From Nocardioides sp. zg-1230 (GTDB lineage: Bacteria > Actinomycetota > Actinomycetes > Propionibacteriales > Nocardioidaceae): a DNA stretch of 64,000 nucleotides. The notes under the pieces were generated by a model that was given only the letters and a program-made list of their open reading frames with translations, had not been told where the DNA came from and did no database searches. Position 1 is the stretch's first letter; each line of letters begins with the position of its first letter. The position numbers and the translations under genes are program-made. Below are positions 50,915-58,791 of this stretch, piece by piece. The stretch covers positions 62,001 through 126,000 of the forward strand of contig NZ_JABJQZ010000002.1 in NCBI RefSeq assembly GCF_013155335.1, given 5' to 3'.

Positions 50915-52532
50915 CCTCGAGCAGCCCTCGCTCCTCGACCAGGTCGAGAGCCAGGGTGCGGTAGCCCTCGTCCTCGAAGAGCACGGTGATCCGGTCCTCC
51001 TCGACGTCGGTGACGGTGCCGAGGCCGAACTCGGCGTGGCGCACCGTGGCCTGGACGGCGTACGGAACGTCGGGCGCCGCGGTCTCGTCGGGCGCCAGGC
51101 CGGCCACGCAGTTGTCGCAGATCCCGCACCGGTCTCGGACCTCGGCGCCGAAGTAGCCGAGCATGAACGCGCTGCGGCAGCGCTCGGTCTCGGCGTAGGC
51201 GCGCATCATCTCCACCCGCGAGCCCTCCAGCTTGCGCTGTGCCTCGGCCCGCTCCACGACGGCGTCGACGATCGCGCCGAGGCCCGCGTCGGCGGGGAGG
51301 TCGCCGGCCTCGCGGGCCAGGCCCACGAGGTTGACCAGCCGACCGGCCTTCCGCGGCCCGAAGTCGAGGTGCTCGCCGAGCTCACGGGGGTCGTCGCTGC
51401 CGGTCGCCTCCATGGCGCGGAGGACAGCGCGTACGTCGGCTCGCTTCGGGATCGGGGTGGTGAAGAAGCGTCCCAGCGAGAGGTCCTCGGCCCGGTAGGC
51501 CAGCACCGCCGTCGCGACGGCGCGGTCACGGCCGGCCCGCCCGACCTCCTGCCAGTAGGTGTCCGGCGACTCGGGGACGTCGGCGTGCACCACGAAGCGG
51601 ATGTCGGGCTTGTCGACGCCCATGCCGAAGGCCGACGTCGCCGCGACCAGCGGGAGGTCGCCGGCCATGAAGGTCTCGTGCACCTCGTCGCGGCGTCGCT
51701 GCGAGAGGCCGGCGTGGTAGGCCGCGGCGTCGTGGCCCCGCTCGACGAGCGACTCCGCGACGGACTCCGCGCCCTTGCGCGTGCGGCAGTAGACGACGCC
51801 GCTGCCGCGGTCGTGGGACAGCTCGTCGACGATGGCCAGCACCCGCTCGCGCTGCTCGTCGGCGTCGGAGAAGCGCTCCACCGTCAGCGCGATGTTGTCG
51901 CGCTCGAACCCGGTGAGCACGACGAGCGCCTCGCGCAGGGCGAGCCGGTCGACGATGTCCTGCTGGGTCGGCAGCGCGGCGGTCGCGGTCATGGCGATGA
52001 CCCGCGGCGAGCCGAGCTGCTGGACCAGCTCGCCGAGCCGCAGGTAGTCGGGGCGGAAGTCGTGTCCCCACGACGAGACGCAGTGCGCCTCGTCGACCGC
52101 GACGAGCGTCGGCTCGAGGGCGGCGACGTCCGCGAGCACGTCGGGATTGGCCAGCTGCTCGGGGGAGAGCAGGAGGAAGCGCAGGTCGCCGTCGCGCGCC
52201 GCGGTGAGGATCCGCTCGCGCTCCTCGGCGGACTCGGCCGAGCTCAACCGCGCGGCGCTGAGACCGACCGTCTCCAGCGAGGCCACCTGGTCCTGCTGCA
52301 GCGCGAGCAGCGGGGAGACGACGACCGTGCAGCCGTCGAGCAGCATGCCGGCGAGCTGGTAGGCCAGGGACTTGCCGGCCCCGGTGGGTGCGACGAGCAG
52401 CACGTCGCGTCCGTCGAGGAGCGCCTGCACAGCCTCCTCCTGACCGGGCAGCAGCTCCCGGTGTCCGAACCATCGCTCGGCAGCCTCGCGCACCCGCGCG
52501 GACAGTGTGGATCGGGAGGGAGGGTTCGTCAC
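50907..52532 (-). CDS. recQ: RecQ family ATP-dependent DNA helicase
   Basis: A 541-residue 3'-5' DNA helicase. Walker A is VAPTGAGKS, the DEAH box lies in VAVDEAHCVSSWGHDFRPDY, motif V/VI are SAFGMGVDKPDIRFV and QEVGRAGRD. The zinc-binding region is ERCRSAFMLGYFG with CGICDNC. A short C-terminal domain (EFGLGTVTDVEEDRITVLF) replaces the usual HRDC. GTG 52532 is preferred, with homology starting near LSARVREAAERWF. ATG 52565 is an alternative, adding 11 residues. It is an actinobacterial short RecQ. Confidence 0.92.
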   Translation of the reverse strand: MTNPPSRSTLSARVREAAERWFGHRELLPGQEEAVQALLDGRDVLLVAPTGAGKSLAYQLAGMLLDGCTVVVSPLLALQQDQVASLETVGLSAARLSSAESAEERERILTAARDGDLRFLLLSPEQLANPDVLADVAALEPTLVAVDEAHCVSSWGHDFRPDYLRLGELVQQLGSPRVIAMTATAALPTQQDIVDRLALREALVVLTGFERDNIALTVERFSDADEQRERVLAIVDELSHDRGSGVVYCRTRKGAESVAESLVERGHDAAAYHAGLSQRRRDEVHETFMAGDLPLVAATSAFGMGVDKPDIRFVVHADVPESPDTYWQEVGRAGRDRAVATAVLAYRAEDLSLGRFFTTPIPKRADVRAVLRAMEATGSDDPRELGEHLDFGPRKAGRLVNLVGLAREAGDLPADAGLGAIVDAVVERAEAQRKLEGSRVEMMRAYAETERCRSAFMLGYFGAEVRDRCGICDNCVAGLAPDETAAPDVPYAVQATVRHAEFGLGTVTDVEEDRITVLFEDEGYRTLALDLVEERGLLEVT

Positions 52533-52589
52533 CCGGCAGGAGTACCCCGCGGAGGTGACGCCCATGAGCGGGACGTCAGGAGGCCTGCA

Positions 52590-52961
52590 TCACCTCGGGC
52601 GGAAGCCCGAGCACATGACCCGCAGGTGCTCGATCGTCTGCCCGCCCCGGTAGTAGGCCTGCTGCTCGGCGACGAACGAGCCGCCCGGCGTGCGGAGGTC
52701 GAAGCGGTAGCTGACGTGCGAGGTGTCGGCCACGTCGTCGCGCTCGGTGACGTCGACGACCCGCTCGATCTCGTCGTGCGGCTCGAACCACGAGCCGAGC
52801 ACCGTCTGCACGACCTCGTCCGGGCCGCTGCCCTCCCACGTCCGCCCGGGGGTCAGCCCCCGGAAGTCGACGTCGTCGGCGAGCAGGGCTCGCAGGGCGG
52901 ACTCGTCCTTGGCGGCGATGGCGTGGGCCAGCCGTGCGCCCAGGGTCTCGGTGTCGCTCAC
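52590..52961 (-). CDS. SnoaL/NTF2-like protein
   Basis: A 123-residue cone-shaped NTF2-like fold. It starts LGARLAHAIAAKDESALRALLADDVDFRGLTPG and ends in beta strands with the pattern YRFDLRTPGGSFVAEQQAYY. The family is used for many enzymes and binding proteins, and no catalytic residues can be assigned. GTG 52961 fits a CACACT -10 six bases upstream on the minus strand. Its neighbours are recQ and the DinB fusion. Confidence 0.75.
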   Translation of the reverse strand: MSDTETLGARLAHAIAAKDESALRALLADDVDFRGLTPGRTWEGSGPDEVVQTVLGSWFEPHDEIERVVDVTERDDVADTSHVSYRFDLRTPGGSFVAEQQAYYRGGQTIEHLRVMCSGFRPR

Positions 52962-52983
52962 CCGCCCAGTGTGCGGCAGCGGG

Positions 52984-53781
52984 TCAGCGTTCGGCCAGCA
53001 CCGCGAGGTCACGCTCGGCGTAGAGCCGGTGCTCCCACTCCTCGTTGAGGACGACGCGCAGGCAGTCCGCGACGGTGAGCCCGGTGGCGTCGGTGAGGAA
53101 CGGCGTGGCGGATGAGACCGCTCGACCCAACCCGGCGTCGGTGAGCCCGTCGAGCACCTCCGCGACGGTCGCGCGGCGCTGCCGACGCAGGGCCATGACC
53201 TCGTGCAGCTCCGGCCGCACCCGTCGCGCCCACGGCACACCCTCGTGCGCGGGAGCCTCGTCCCAGGGCAGGTCGAGCGGGTGCCACGGGGACGGGTCGG
53301 CGAGCACCACGCCGCCCACCCAGCACGCGTGGGCGAACCCGAGGTGGCGCAGGGTCTCGATGAACGACCACTCGCCGTCGACCTGCTCGTGCAGCTGCTC
53401 GGCGGGCACGGTCCGGGCGTGTCCCATCGTCTCGCCCCACAGCCGGTCGAGGACGGCGAACGCCTCCTGGAAGCCGGCGACGTCGGTCGGCGCCATCAGC
53501 GCGCGCTCGGGCATCCGGCGGTTGAGCTCGGCCTCCACGAGCGGGACGACGTCGACCCCGTTGACCACGAGGCGCAGCACCTCGCCGCTGATCTCCATGT
53601 CGGGGATCTCGACGCCGGTCATCCGGACGCCGTCGAAGTACGCCGCCCGCACGCGGCTGCGGCTCAGGTCGACCTCGCGGACGTCCAGGCCGCTCATGTC
53701 GGCGCCCCGGAACGTGCTGCCTGAGAGATCCACCCGCCGGAAGGTCGAGCCGCTGAGGTCCTGCTCGCTGAAGTCTGTCAC
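52984..53781 (-). CDS. Pentapeptide repeat-DinB fusion protein
   Basis: A 265-residue fusion. Residues 3-60 are pentapeptide repeats of A(D/N)LxX type (LSGSTFRRVDLSGSTFRGADMSGLDVREVDL), forming a right-handed beta helix. Residues about 100-260 are a DinB four-helix bundle: the metal histidines are found in FIETLRHLGFAHACW and NEEWEHRLYAERDL. DinB proteins are thought to be metal-dependent hydrolases or thiol transferases. The fusion is known in actinobacteria, but its function is not. GTG 53781 fits a TAGCCT -10 six bases upstream. Confidence 0.82.
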   Translation of the reverse strand: MTDFSEQDLSGSTFRRVDLSGSTFRGADMSGLDVREVDLSRSRVRAAYFDGVRMTGVEIPDMEISGEVLRLVVNGVDVVPLVEAELNRRMPERALMAPTDVAGFQEAFAVLDRLWGETMGHARTVPAEQLHEQVDGEWSFIETLRHLGFAHACWVGGVVLADPSPWHPLDLPWDEAPAHEGVPWARRVRPELHEVMALRRQRRATVAEVLDGLTDAGLGRAVSSATPFLTDATGLTVADCLRVVLNEEWEHRLYAERDLAVLAER

Positions 53782-53836
53782 CCGGGCAGGCTAGGGGTCG
53801 TTGCGGACGATCCGCGACCGGTTCGATGATGGCGCC
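53782..53836. promoter_or_regulatory. Compact divergent leaderless promoters
   Basis: TAGCCT (complement of 53788-53793) precedes GTG 53781 by six bases. GATGAT (53825-53830) precedes ATG 53837 by six bases. Only 55 bp separate the genes. Confidence 0.45.
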
Positions 53837-54724
53837 ATGACCGGTGCTCCCCGCACGCCCGGCACCGTCGCGGTGCCCGGCGCCGTCCTGTCCTTCGACG
53901 TCGTCGGCGACCTCGCCGACGCCACGCCCGAGTCCCCGCCGCTGGTGCTGGCGGGATCGCCGATGGACAGCACCGGCTTCGGCAGCCTCGCGTCCCGGCT
54001 CAAGGGCCGCGTGCTGGTGCTGACCGACCCGCGCAACGTGGGCCGGAGCACGCGTGAGAACGACGCCGCAGCCGTCGCGCCCGAGCAGCACGCCGAGGAC
54101 CTGCATGCGCTCGTCGAGGCGCTCGGCGTCGGCCCGGTGGACCTGTTCGCCTCGTCCGGTGCCGCGGTCAACGCGCTCTTCCTCGTCGCCGCGCACCCAG
54201 ACGACGTACGACTCCTGGTGGCGCACGAGCCTCCGATGGCCCCGCTCCTGCCCGACGGCGCCGCCATCGTCCGGGCGTGCGACGAGCTGGTGGCGGCCTA
54301 CGACGCCGCCGGCATCGGACCCGGGATGGCCCGCTTCATCAGCCTGGTGATGCACCGCGGTGAGTGGACGGGCGACGAACCCGTCCCGGACCCGGCGGTG
54401 TTCGGCCTGCCCACCGAGGACGACGGCACGCGCGACGACGGCCTCATGGCCAACATGCGGGGCGGGGGGTGCTCCCGCGTCCCCGACCTCGACGCGGTCC
54501 GTGCCGCTCCCACCCGCGTCGTGCTGGGCGTGGGGGAGGAGTCGGGTGGCCCCGACGACGGCGAGATCGCCGGCCGGGCCGGACACGCCGTCGCGCGTGA
54601 GCTGGGCGTCGAGCCGGTCGTCTTCCCCGGCGGGCACAACGGCTTCCTGGGCGGCGAGTACGGCCAGACGGGCAAGCCGGACGAGTTCGCCGCCCGGCTG
54701 CGCGAGGTGCTGGCTACCAGGTGA
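53837..54724 (+). CDS. Alpha/beta hydrolase
   Basis: A 295-residue alpha/beta hydrolase. The strand-turn VVLAGSPMDSTGFGSLASRL opens the fold, the likely nucleophile elbow is LFASSGAAVNALFL (Ser near residue 110), and GGHNGFLGGE supplies the catalytic histidine. The esterase/epoxide hydrolase-type substrate is unknown. ATG 53837 is preferred over the longer start at 53801 because it follows a GATGAT -10. The last 11 bases overlap the convergent amphi-Trp gene. Confidence 0.82.
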   Translation: MTGAPRTPGTVAVPGAVLSFDVVGDLADATPESPPLVLAGSPMDSTGFGSLASRLKGRVLVLTDPRNVGRSTRENDAAAVAPEQHAEDLHALVEALGVGPVDLFASSGAAVNALFLVAAHPDDVRLLVAHEPPMAPLLPDGAAIVRACDELVAAYDAAGIGPGMARFISLVMHRGEWTGDEPVPDPAVFGLPTEDDGTRDDGLMANMRGGGCSRVPDLDAVRAAPTRVVLGVGEESGGPDDGEIAGRAGHAVARELGVEPVVFPGGHNGFLGGEYGQTGKPDEFAARLREVLATR

Positions 54725-54929
54725 GCTCGATCTCGATCTCGTTGTCGTCGCCGAGCTCGACCTCCACCTTGAGGTTCACCTGGTCGGGGACGGCCACCGT
54801 GACCCGGCCGCCTCCGCGGGAGAACTCGACGGAGTTGTGCTTGGCGAGCGAGTCGGCGAGGGCACGCAGCCGGGCAGCAGCCTCCTCGCGGGTCATCGTC
54901 TGGGTGTCGTCCGTCTCGAAGAGGTCCAT
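54714..54929 (-). CDS. Amphi-Trp domain protein
   Basis: A 71-residue protein that matches the small amphi-Trp domain: RLRALADSLAKHNSVEFSRGG, then alternating beta strands ending in IEIELTW with the hallmark terminal aromatic. Function is unknown; it occurs widely in archaea and actinobacteria. It lies 30 bases downstream of the acyl-CoA dehydrogenase on the same strand and may be the last gene of that operon. Confidence 0.75.
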   Translation of the reverse strand: MDLFETDDTQTMTREEAAARLRALADSLAKHNSVEFSRGGGRVTVAVPDQVNLKVEVELGDDNEIEIELTW

Positions 54930-54959
54930 GCCCCGAACCTAACGACTGCGGCCGGTGAT

Positions 54960-56108
54960 CTACAGCCCCAGCATGCGTCCGATGATCTCCTTCTGGATCT
55001 CGGTCGTGCCGCCGTAGATCGTCTGGATCCGCGAGTCGGTGTAGGCCTTCGAGATCGGGTACTCGTCCATGTAGCCGTAGCCGCCATGGAGCTGGACGCC
55101 GGCGTCGACGACCCGCTTCTGCAGCTCGGTGGTCCACCACTTCGCCATCGAGGCGAGCGCGGTGTCGACCTTCCCGGCGTTGAGCCGGAGCACGCAGTCG
55201 TTGATGAAGACCCGCGCGATGTGCGCCTCCGTGGCCATCTCGGCGAGCACGAAGCGGTTGTGCTGGAACTTCCCGATCGGCCTGCCGAAGGCCTCGCGCT
55301 CCTTGGCGTAGGCCAGGCAGAGGTCGAGGACGTGCTCGATCGCGGCGACGGCGATGCAGCCGATCGAGATGCGCTCCTGCGGCAGGTTCTCCATCAGGGA
55401 GACGAAGCCCGACCCCTCGGCGCCCAGGAGGTTCGCCTTCGGCACGTGTACGTCGGTGAAGGACAGCTCGGCAGTGTCCTGGGCGTGCAGCCCCATCTTC
55501 GCGAGGTTGCGGCCCCGCTCGAACCCCTCCATGCCTCGCTCGACGACGAGCAGCGAGATGCCCTGGTGACCTGCGTCGGGATCGGTGCGGCACACGACGA
55601 TCACGAGGTCGGACAGGATCCCGTTGGAGATGAAGGTCTTCGACCCGTTGAGGACGTAGTGGTCGCCGGCATCGACCGCGGTCGTCCGGATGCCCTGCAG
55701 GTCCGACCCGGCCCCGGGCTCGGTCATCGCGATGGCGGTGATCAGGTCGCCGGAGACGCAGCCGGGCAGCCAGCGCTGCTTCTGCTCCTCGGTCCCGAGC
55801 GAGGAGATGTAGGGGACGATGATGTCGGTGTGCACGGCGAAGCCCGGGCCCGACGCCCCGGCCCGCGCGGACTCCTCGGCGAGCACCATGTTGTAGCGGA
55901 AGTCCTTGATGCCCGGCCCGCCGTAGGCCTCGTCGACGTCGAAGCACAGCAGCCCGCGCTCGCCCGCCTTGCGCCACACCTCGCGGTCGACGACGCCCGC
56001 CTGCTCCCAGGCGGCGTGGTGCGGGGCGACCTCCTTGTCGAAGAAGGCGCGTGCGAGAGCGCGGAAGTCCTCGTGCTCCTGCTCGAGGATGCTGGGGCGG
56101 TCAGGCAT
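54960..56108 (-). CDS. Acyl-CoA dehydrogenase, LCAD-like
   Basis: A 382-residue FAD enzyme oxidising acyl-CoA to enoyl-CoA. It has AMTEPGAGSDLQGIRTTA and NGSKTFISNG (FAD/substrate region), and REAFGRPIGKFQ. At the usual catalytic position near the C-terminus the sequence is IYGGTTEIQ, with Gly replacing Glu. A Glu258 in helix G (AAIEHVLDLC) takes the place used by long-chain acyl-CoA dehydrogenases. ATG 56108 is chosen because the longer frame begins inside the next gene. Last of a coupled run with LLM and MpaB genes. Confidence 0.9.
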   Translation of the reverse strand: MPDRPSILEQEHEDFRALARAFFDKEVAPHHAAWEQAGVVDREVWRKAGERGLLCFDVDEAYGGPGIKDFRYNMVLAEESARAGASGPGFAVHTDIIVPYISSLGTEEQKQRWLPGCVSGDLITAIAMTEPGAGSDLQGIRTTAVDAGDHYVLNGSKTFISNGILSDLVIVVCRTDPDAGHQGISLLVVERGMEGFERGRNLAKMGLHAQDTAELSFTDVHVPKANLLGAEGSGFVSLMENLPQERISIGCIAVAAIEHVLDLCLAYAKEREAFGRPIGKFQHNRFVLAEMATEAHIARVFINDCVLRLNAGKVDTALASMAKWWTTELQKRVVDAGVQLHGGYGYMDEYPISKAYTDSRIQTIYGGTTEIQKEIIGRMLGL

Positions 56109-56805
56109 GGTGTCTTCCTCCGGTGGTGGGACGTGCGCAGGCCACTGCCCGCGCCGCGACGTAGGCAGGCTCGCGCAGGCCCTCGACGACGGCGTACTGC
56201 TCGAGTCCGGCAAGGGGGTGGGTGATCGGGTCGAACCGGTCGGCGGTGTCCGCCTCGGCCCACGTCACGTCGATGCTGCCGACCGGCTGCCAGTCCCCGG
56301 TGCCCAGGGCCAGGTCGAGCGCGTACGTCGCTGGCGGCAGGCCCTCGTGGGGATCCGACTGCGGGCTCAGGCGGAAGGTCACGGCGCGTCCGCCGGCCTT
56401 CGCGGGGAGCAGCGTGGTCAGTCGGCCGAACCGGCCCGGCCCCCGCAGGGTCAGCAGGTAGCGGTTCCAGCCACGCTCGCCGGTGCTGGCGAAGAGCAGG
56501 TCGCCGTCGGCCCCGTCAGGTGCGGCGGCCTGGAGCCGGAGGGCGAGACCCTCGATGTCGGGCCACCCCTGCGGGAGGCCCATCGATCGCGACCACCGGG
56601 TTCGGCATGGCCGGGTGCCGGCCCGGGAGAACGCTTCGATTCCGAGGGCGGGCGCAGGGTCGGTGACGGTCAGCCGGCCCGTCCCCAGGTGGCCGACGGG
56701 GTGCAGGGCCTTGTCGCGGCGGACCAGGCCGGTGATCGCGGCGGCCACCGCGAGCAGCACTCCGGACGCGGCGCCGGCGAGGGACAGGGGAGATCGATGC
56801 ATCAT
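56101..56805 (-). CDS. Membrane-anchored catalase-like-fold protein, function unknown
   Basis: A 234-residue protein with one N-terminal helix (SLAGAASGVLLAVAAAITGLV) and an extracytoplasmic or cytoplasmic domain. HPVGHLGTGRL, RTRWSRSMGLPQGWPDIEGLALRL and GDLLFASTGERGWNRYLL resemble, at low level, the heme catalase-like fold pattern (RFSxxxG...D..G.A.K). No catalase activity can be inferred. ATG 56805 overlaps the preceding gene by four bases and the following start by eight bases. Confidence 0.6.
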   Translation of the reverse strand: MMHRSPLSLAGAASGVLLAVAAAITGLVRRDKALHPVGHLGTGRLTVTDPAPALGIEAFSRAGTRPCRTRWSRSMGLPQGWPDIEGLALRLQAAAPDGADGDLLFASTGERGWNRYLLTLRGPGRFGRLTTLLPAKAGGRAVTFRLSPQSDPHEGLPPATYALDLALGTGDWQPVGSIDVTWAEADTADRFDPITHPLAGLEQYAVVEGLREPAYVAARAVACARPTTGGRHHA

Positions 56806-57713
56806 GGTGCGCCGTACCCGCTTGCCGCTGCGGACACCCGGTTGAGCTGGTCGAGCATGGACAGCGGACCGAGGTCCTCGAGCCGGTGGCCGTGCGGGTA
56901 CGTCGTCGGCCGGTGGACGTACGCCGTGCGGCGCGGGGGAGCCAGCCGCAGCAGCCGGCCGCGCAGCCTGAGCCCACCGCGTACGGCACGGACGAACCAC
57001 GTCGGCTGGCGCGGAAGGCCGAGCGCCTCGCGCAGGGGCTCGTCCATCACCGCAATCGTGACGCGCCGCACGAGCGGTCGCAGCGGGGCGGGCGCGAGGT
57101 CGCGCGCGATCCGGATCGACGCCTCCGCGAGCCGGGTGGCCGCGGGGGTGTGGGCGAAGTGGTGGCGCTCGTAGTCGACGAGCAGCGCCAGGTAGCCGTC
57201 GTACGTCGTCGGCAGGCCCTTCAGGCCCATCAGCTCGCCGAAGCGGGTGCTCACCTTCGTGATCGCGGCCAGCTCGACGGGGTCGAGCCGGCGCCAGCCG
57301 TTGGCCTCGATCCAGCGGACCGGGCCCACGACGGTGGTGGCGAGGACGTAGGCGAGCTCGTGGTCGGGGATGTCGTAGTGGCCGTGGATGCGGTTGAGCC
57401 GGCGCAGCGCGGCGTGCGAGCGCGGCGAGTCGATGCCGTCGAGGGTGGCCTCGTCGCCGATGAGGATGGTGTCGTCGTAGCGCTTGGTGCCGTGGTCCTC
57501 GAACTCCCGTGTGCGGTCGAGGAGGGCGGCGATCGAGGGGATGCCGTAGTCGCGCATGAATGCGGTGCCCGTGCCCTGGGAGTAGTCCCACGGGAACTCG
57601 AGACGGGCGGTCAGCCGCAGGATCTCGTCGTGGTCGACCTCCGGGTCCAGGGACCGGATCCGGCGGAGGTTGGCGTAGCGGCCCGGCGCGTGGACGAGGC
57701 TCAGGACACCCAT
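56802..57713 (-). CDS. Oxygenase MpaB family protein (DUF2236)
   Basis: A 303-residue helical protein of the MpaB/latex-clearing-protein group of b-type heme oxygenases. Segments recognised are FMRDYGIPSIAALLDRTREFEDHGTKRYDDT, LNRIHGHYDIPDHELAYVLAT (His-rich site near residue 105), and YLALLVDYERHHFAHTPAA. In fungi MpaB cleaves a terpenoid chain; bacterial substrates are mostly unknown. ATG 57713 overlaps the LLM stop by 13 bases. It is coupled to its neighbours. Confidence 0.82.
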   Translation of the reverse strand: MGVLSLVHAPGRYANLRRIRSLDPEVDHDEILRLTARLEFPWDYSQGTGTAFMRDYGIPSIAALLDRTREFEDHGTKRYDDTILIGDEATLDGIDSPRSHAALRRLNRIHGHYDIPDHELAYVLATTVVGPVRWIEANGWRRLDPVELAAITKVSTRFGELMGLKGLPTTYDGYLALLVDYERHHFAHTPAATRLAEASIRIARDLAPAPLRPLVRRVTIAVMDEPLREALGLPRQPTWFVRAVRGGLRLRGRLLRLAPPRRTAYVHRPTTYPHGHRLEDLGPLSMLDQLNRVSAAASGYGAP

Positions 57714-58741
57714 TCCTTCACCTGGGCCACGGTCGCAGCCGGGTCGTCGCTGACGGGTGTGATGTTGAGGTCGGTGACGCCGGCCTCGCGGAACGCGGCG
57801 ATGCGCTCCTGCACGTACGACGCCGAGCCGACGAGGTTGGCGGCCTCGAGCCACTCGGTGGGGACGAGCGCCTCGGCCTGCCGCTTCTTGCCGGAGAGGT
57901 AGAGGTCCTGGATCTCCTCGGCCTCCTTCTCGTAGCCGTAGGCGCGGGCGACGTCGTTGTAGAAGTTCTTGCCCTTGGCGCCCATGCCGCCGACGTAGAG
58001 GGCGAAGACCGGGCGCGCGAAGTCGAGCAGCGCCTTGGTCTCGGGGCCCTCCCCGATCGCGACCATGCCGCCGGCCATCACCTGGAGCGGGCCGAGGCCG
58101 TCGAGGCGCTTGGCGGTGCCGGCCGCGAGCGAGTCGCCCCAGACGACGTGCGCCTTCTCGGGGTGGAAGAGGTGGGGGATCCAGCCGTCGGCGATCTCGG
58201 CGGTCTGCTCGACGTTCTTCGGGCCCAGCGCGGCGATCCAGATCGGGATGGTGTCGCGCTCGGGCTTCGTCAGCAGCTTGATCGGCTTGCCGAGCCCGGT
58301 GACCGCGCCGTGCTCCTTGTCGAGCGGCAGGTGGAACTCGCCGTCCGCGGTCAGCGGCTCACGCATGAGGCCGCGCCGGATGATGTCGACGACCTCGGCA
58401 GTGCGCGCCATCGGCTTGCGGTAGGGCACGCCGTGGAAGCCCTCGATGACCTGCGGTCCGCTGACGCCGAGGCCGAGGATCGCGCGCCCCTGGCTGACGT
58501 TGTCGAGCCCGGCCGCGGTCTGCAGCAGGGCGCCGGGGGTGCGGGAGTAGATGTTGAGGATGCCCGAGCCGATCTGCACGGTCTCGGTCTTGGCCGCGAG
58601 GTAGCCCATCAGCGTGGGCGCGTCGAAGCCGTAGGCCTCCGCGACCCACACGCTGTCGAGCCCCGCCCGCTCCAGCGCGACCACGTCGTCGGCCGCCTTG
58701 CGCGGGTTGCCGTCGTACATCAGCAGGGTGGCGAGGCGCAT
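57701..58741 (-). CDS. LLM class flavin-dependent oxidoreductase (F420-type)
   Basis: A 346-residue luciferase-like TIM barrel. MRLATLLMYDGNPRKAADDVVALERAGLDSVWVAEAYG begins the fold (cited in part), followed by GSGILNIYSRTPGALLQTA, GLGVSGPQVIEGFHGVPY and IPIWIAALGPKNVE, which match F420-dependent LLM oxidoreductases. Substrate unknown; such enzymes reduce or oxidise alcohols and ketones. The promoter has TTGCAC (-35) and CACGAT (-10) separated by 17 bases that hold a perfect palindrome. It heads the minus-strand operon. Confidence 0.88.
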   Translation of the reverse strand: MRLATLLMYDGNPRKAADDVVALERAGLDSVWVAEAYGFDAPTLMGYLAAKTETVQIGSGILNIYSRTPGALLQTAAGLDNVSQGRAILGLGVSGPQVIEGFHGVPYRKPMARTAEVVDIIRRGLMREPLTADGEFHLPLDKEHGAVTGLGKPIKLLTKPERDTIPIWIAALGPKNVEQTAEIADGWIPHLFHPEKAHVVWGDSLAAGTAKRLDGLGPLQVMAGGMVAIGEGPETKALLDFARPVFALYVGGMGAKGKNFYNDVARAYGYEKEAEEIQDLYLSGKKRQAEALVPTEWLEAANLVGSASYVQERIAAFREAGVTDLNITPVSDDPAATVAQVKEWVS

Positions 58742-58747
58742 GCGGCA

Positions 58748-58776
58748 ATCGTGACAGTGTCACTGTCACGGTGCAA
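58748..58776. promoter_or_regulatory. LLM-operon promoter with a 19-bp palindromic operator
   Basis: On the minus strand -35 TTGCAC (complement of 58771-58776) and -10 CACGAT (complement of 58748-58753) are 17 bases apart, and the -10 ends six bases before ATG 58741. GTGACAGTG-T-CACTGTCAC at 58751-58769 is a perfect 9-bp-arm palindrome lying in the spacer. A repressor bound there would block RNA polymerase. The plus-strand LysM gene has GATACT at 58781-58786, five bases before its ATG, so the site could serve both. Confidence 0.75.
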
Positions 58777-58791
58777 GGGTGATACTCGACC

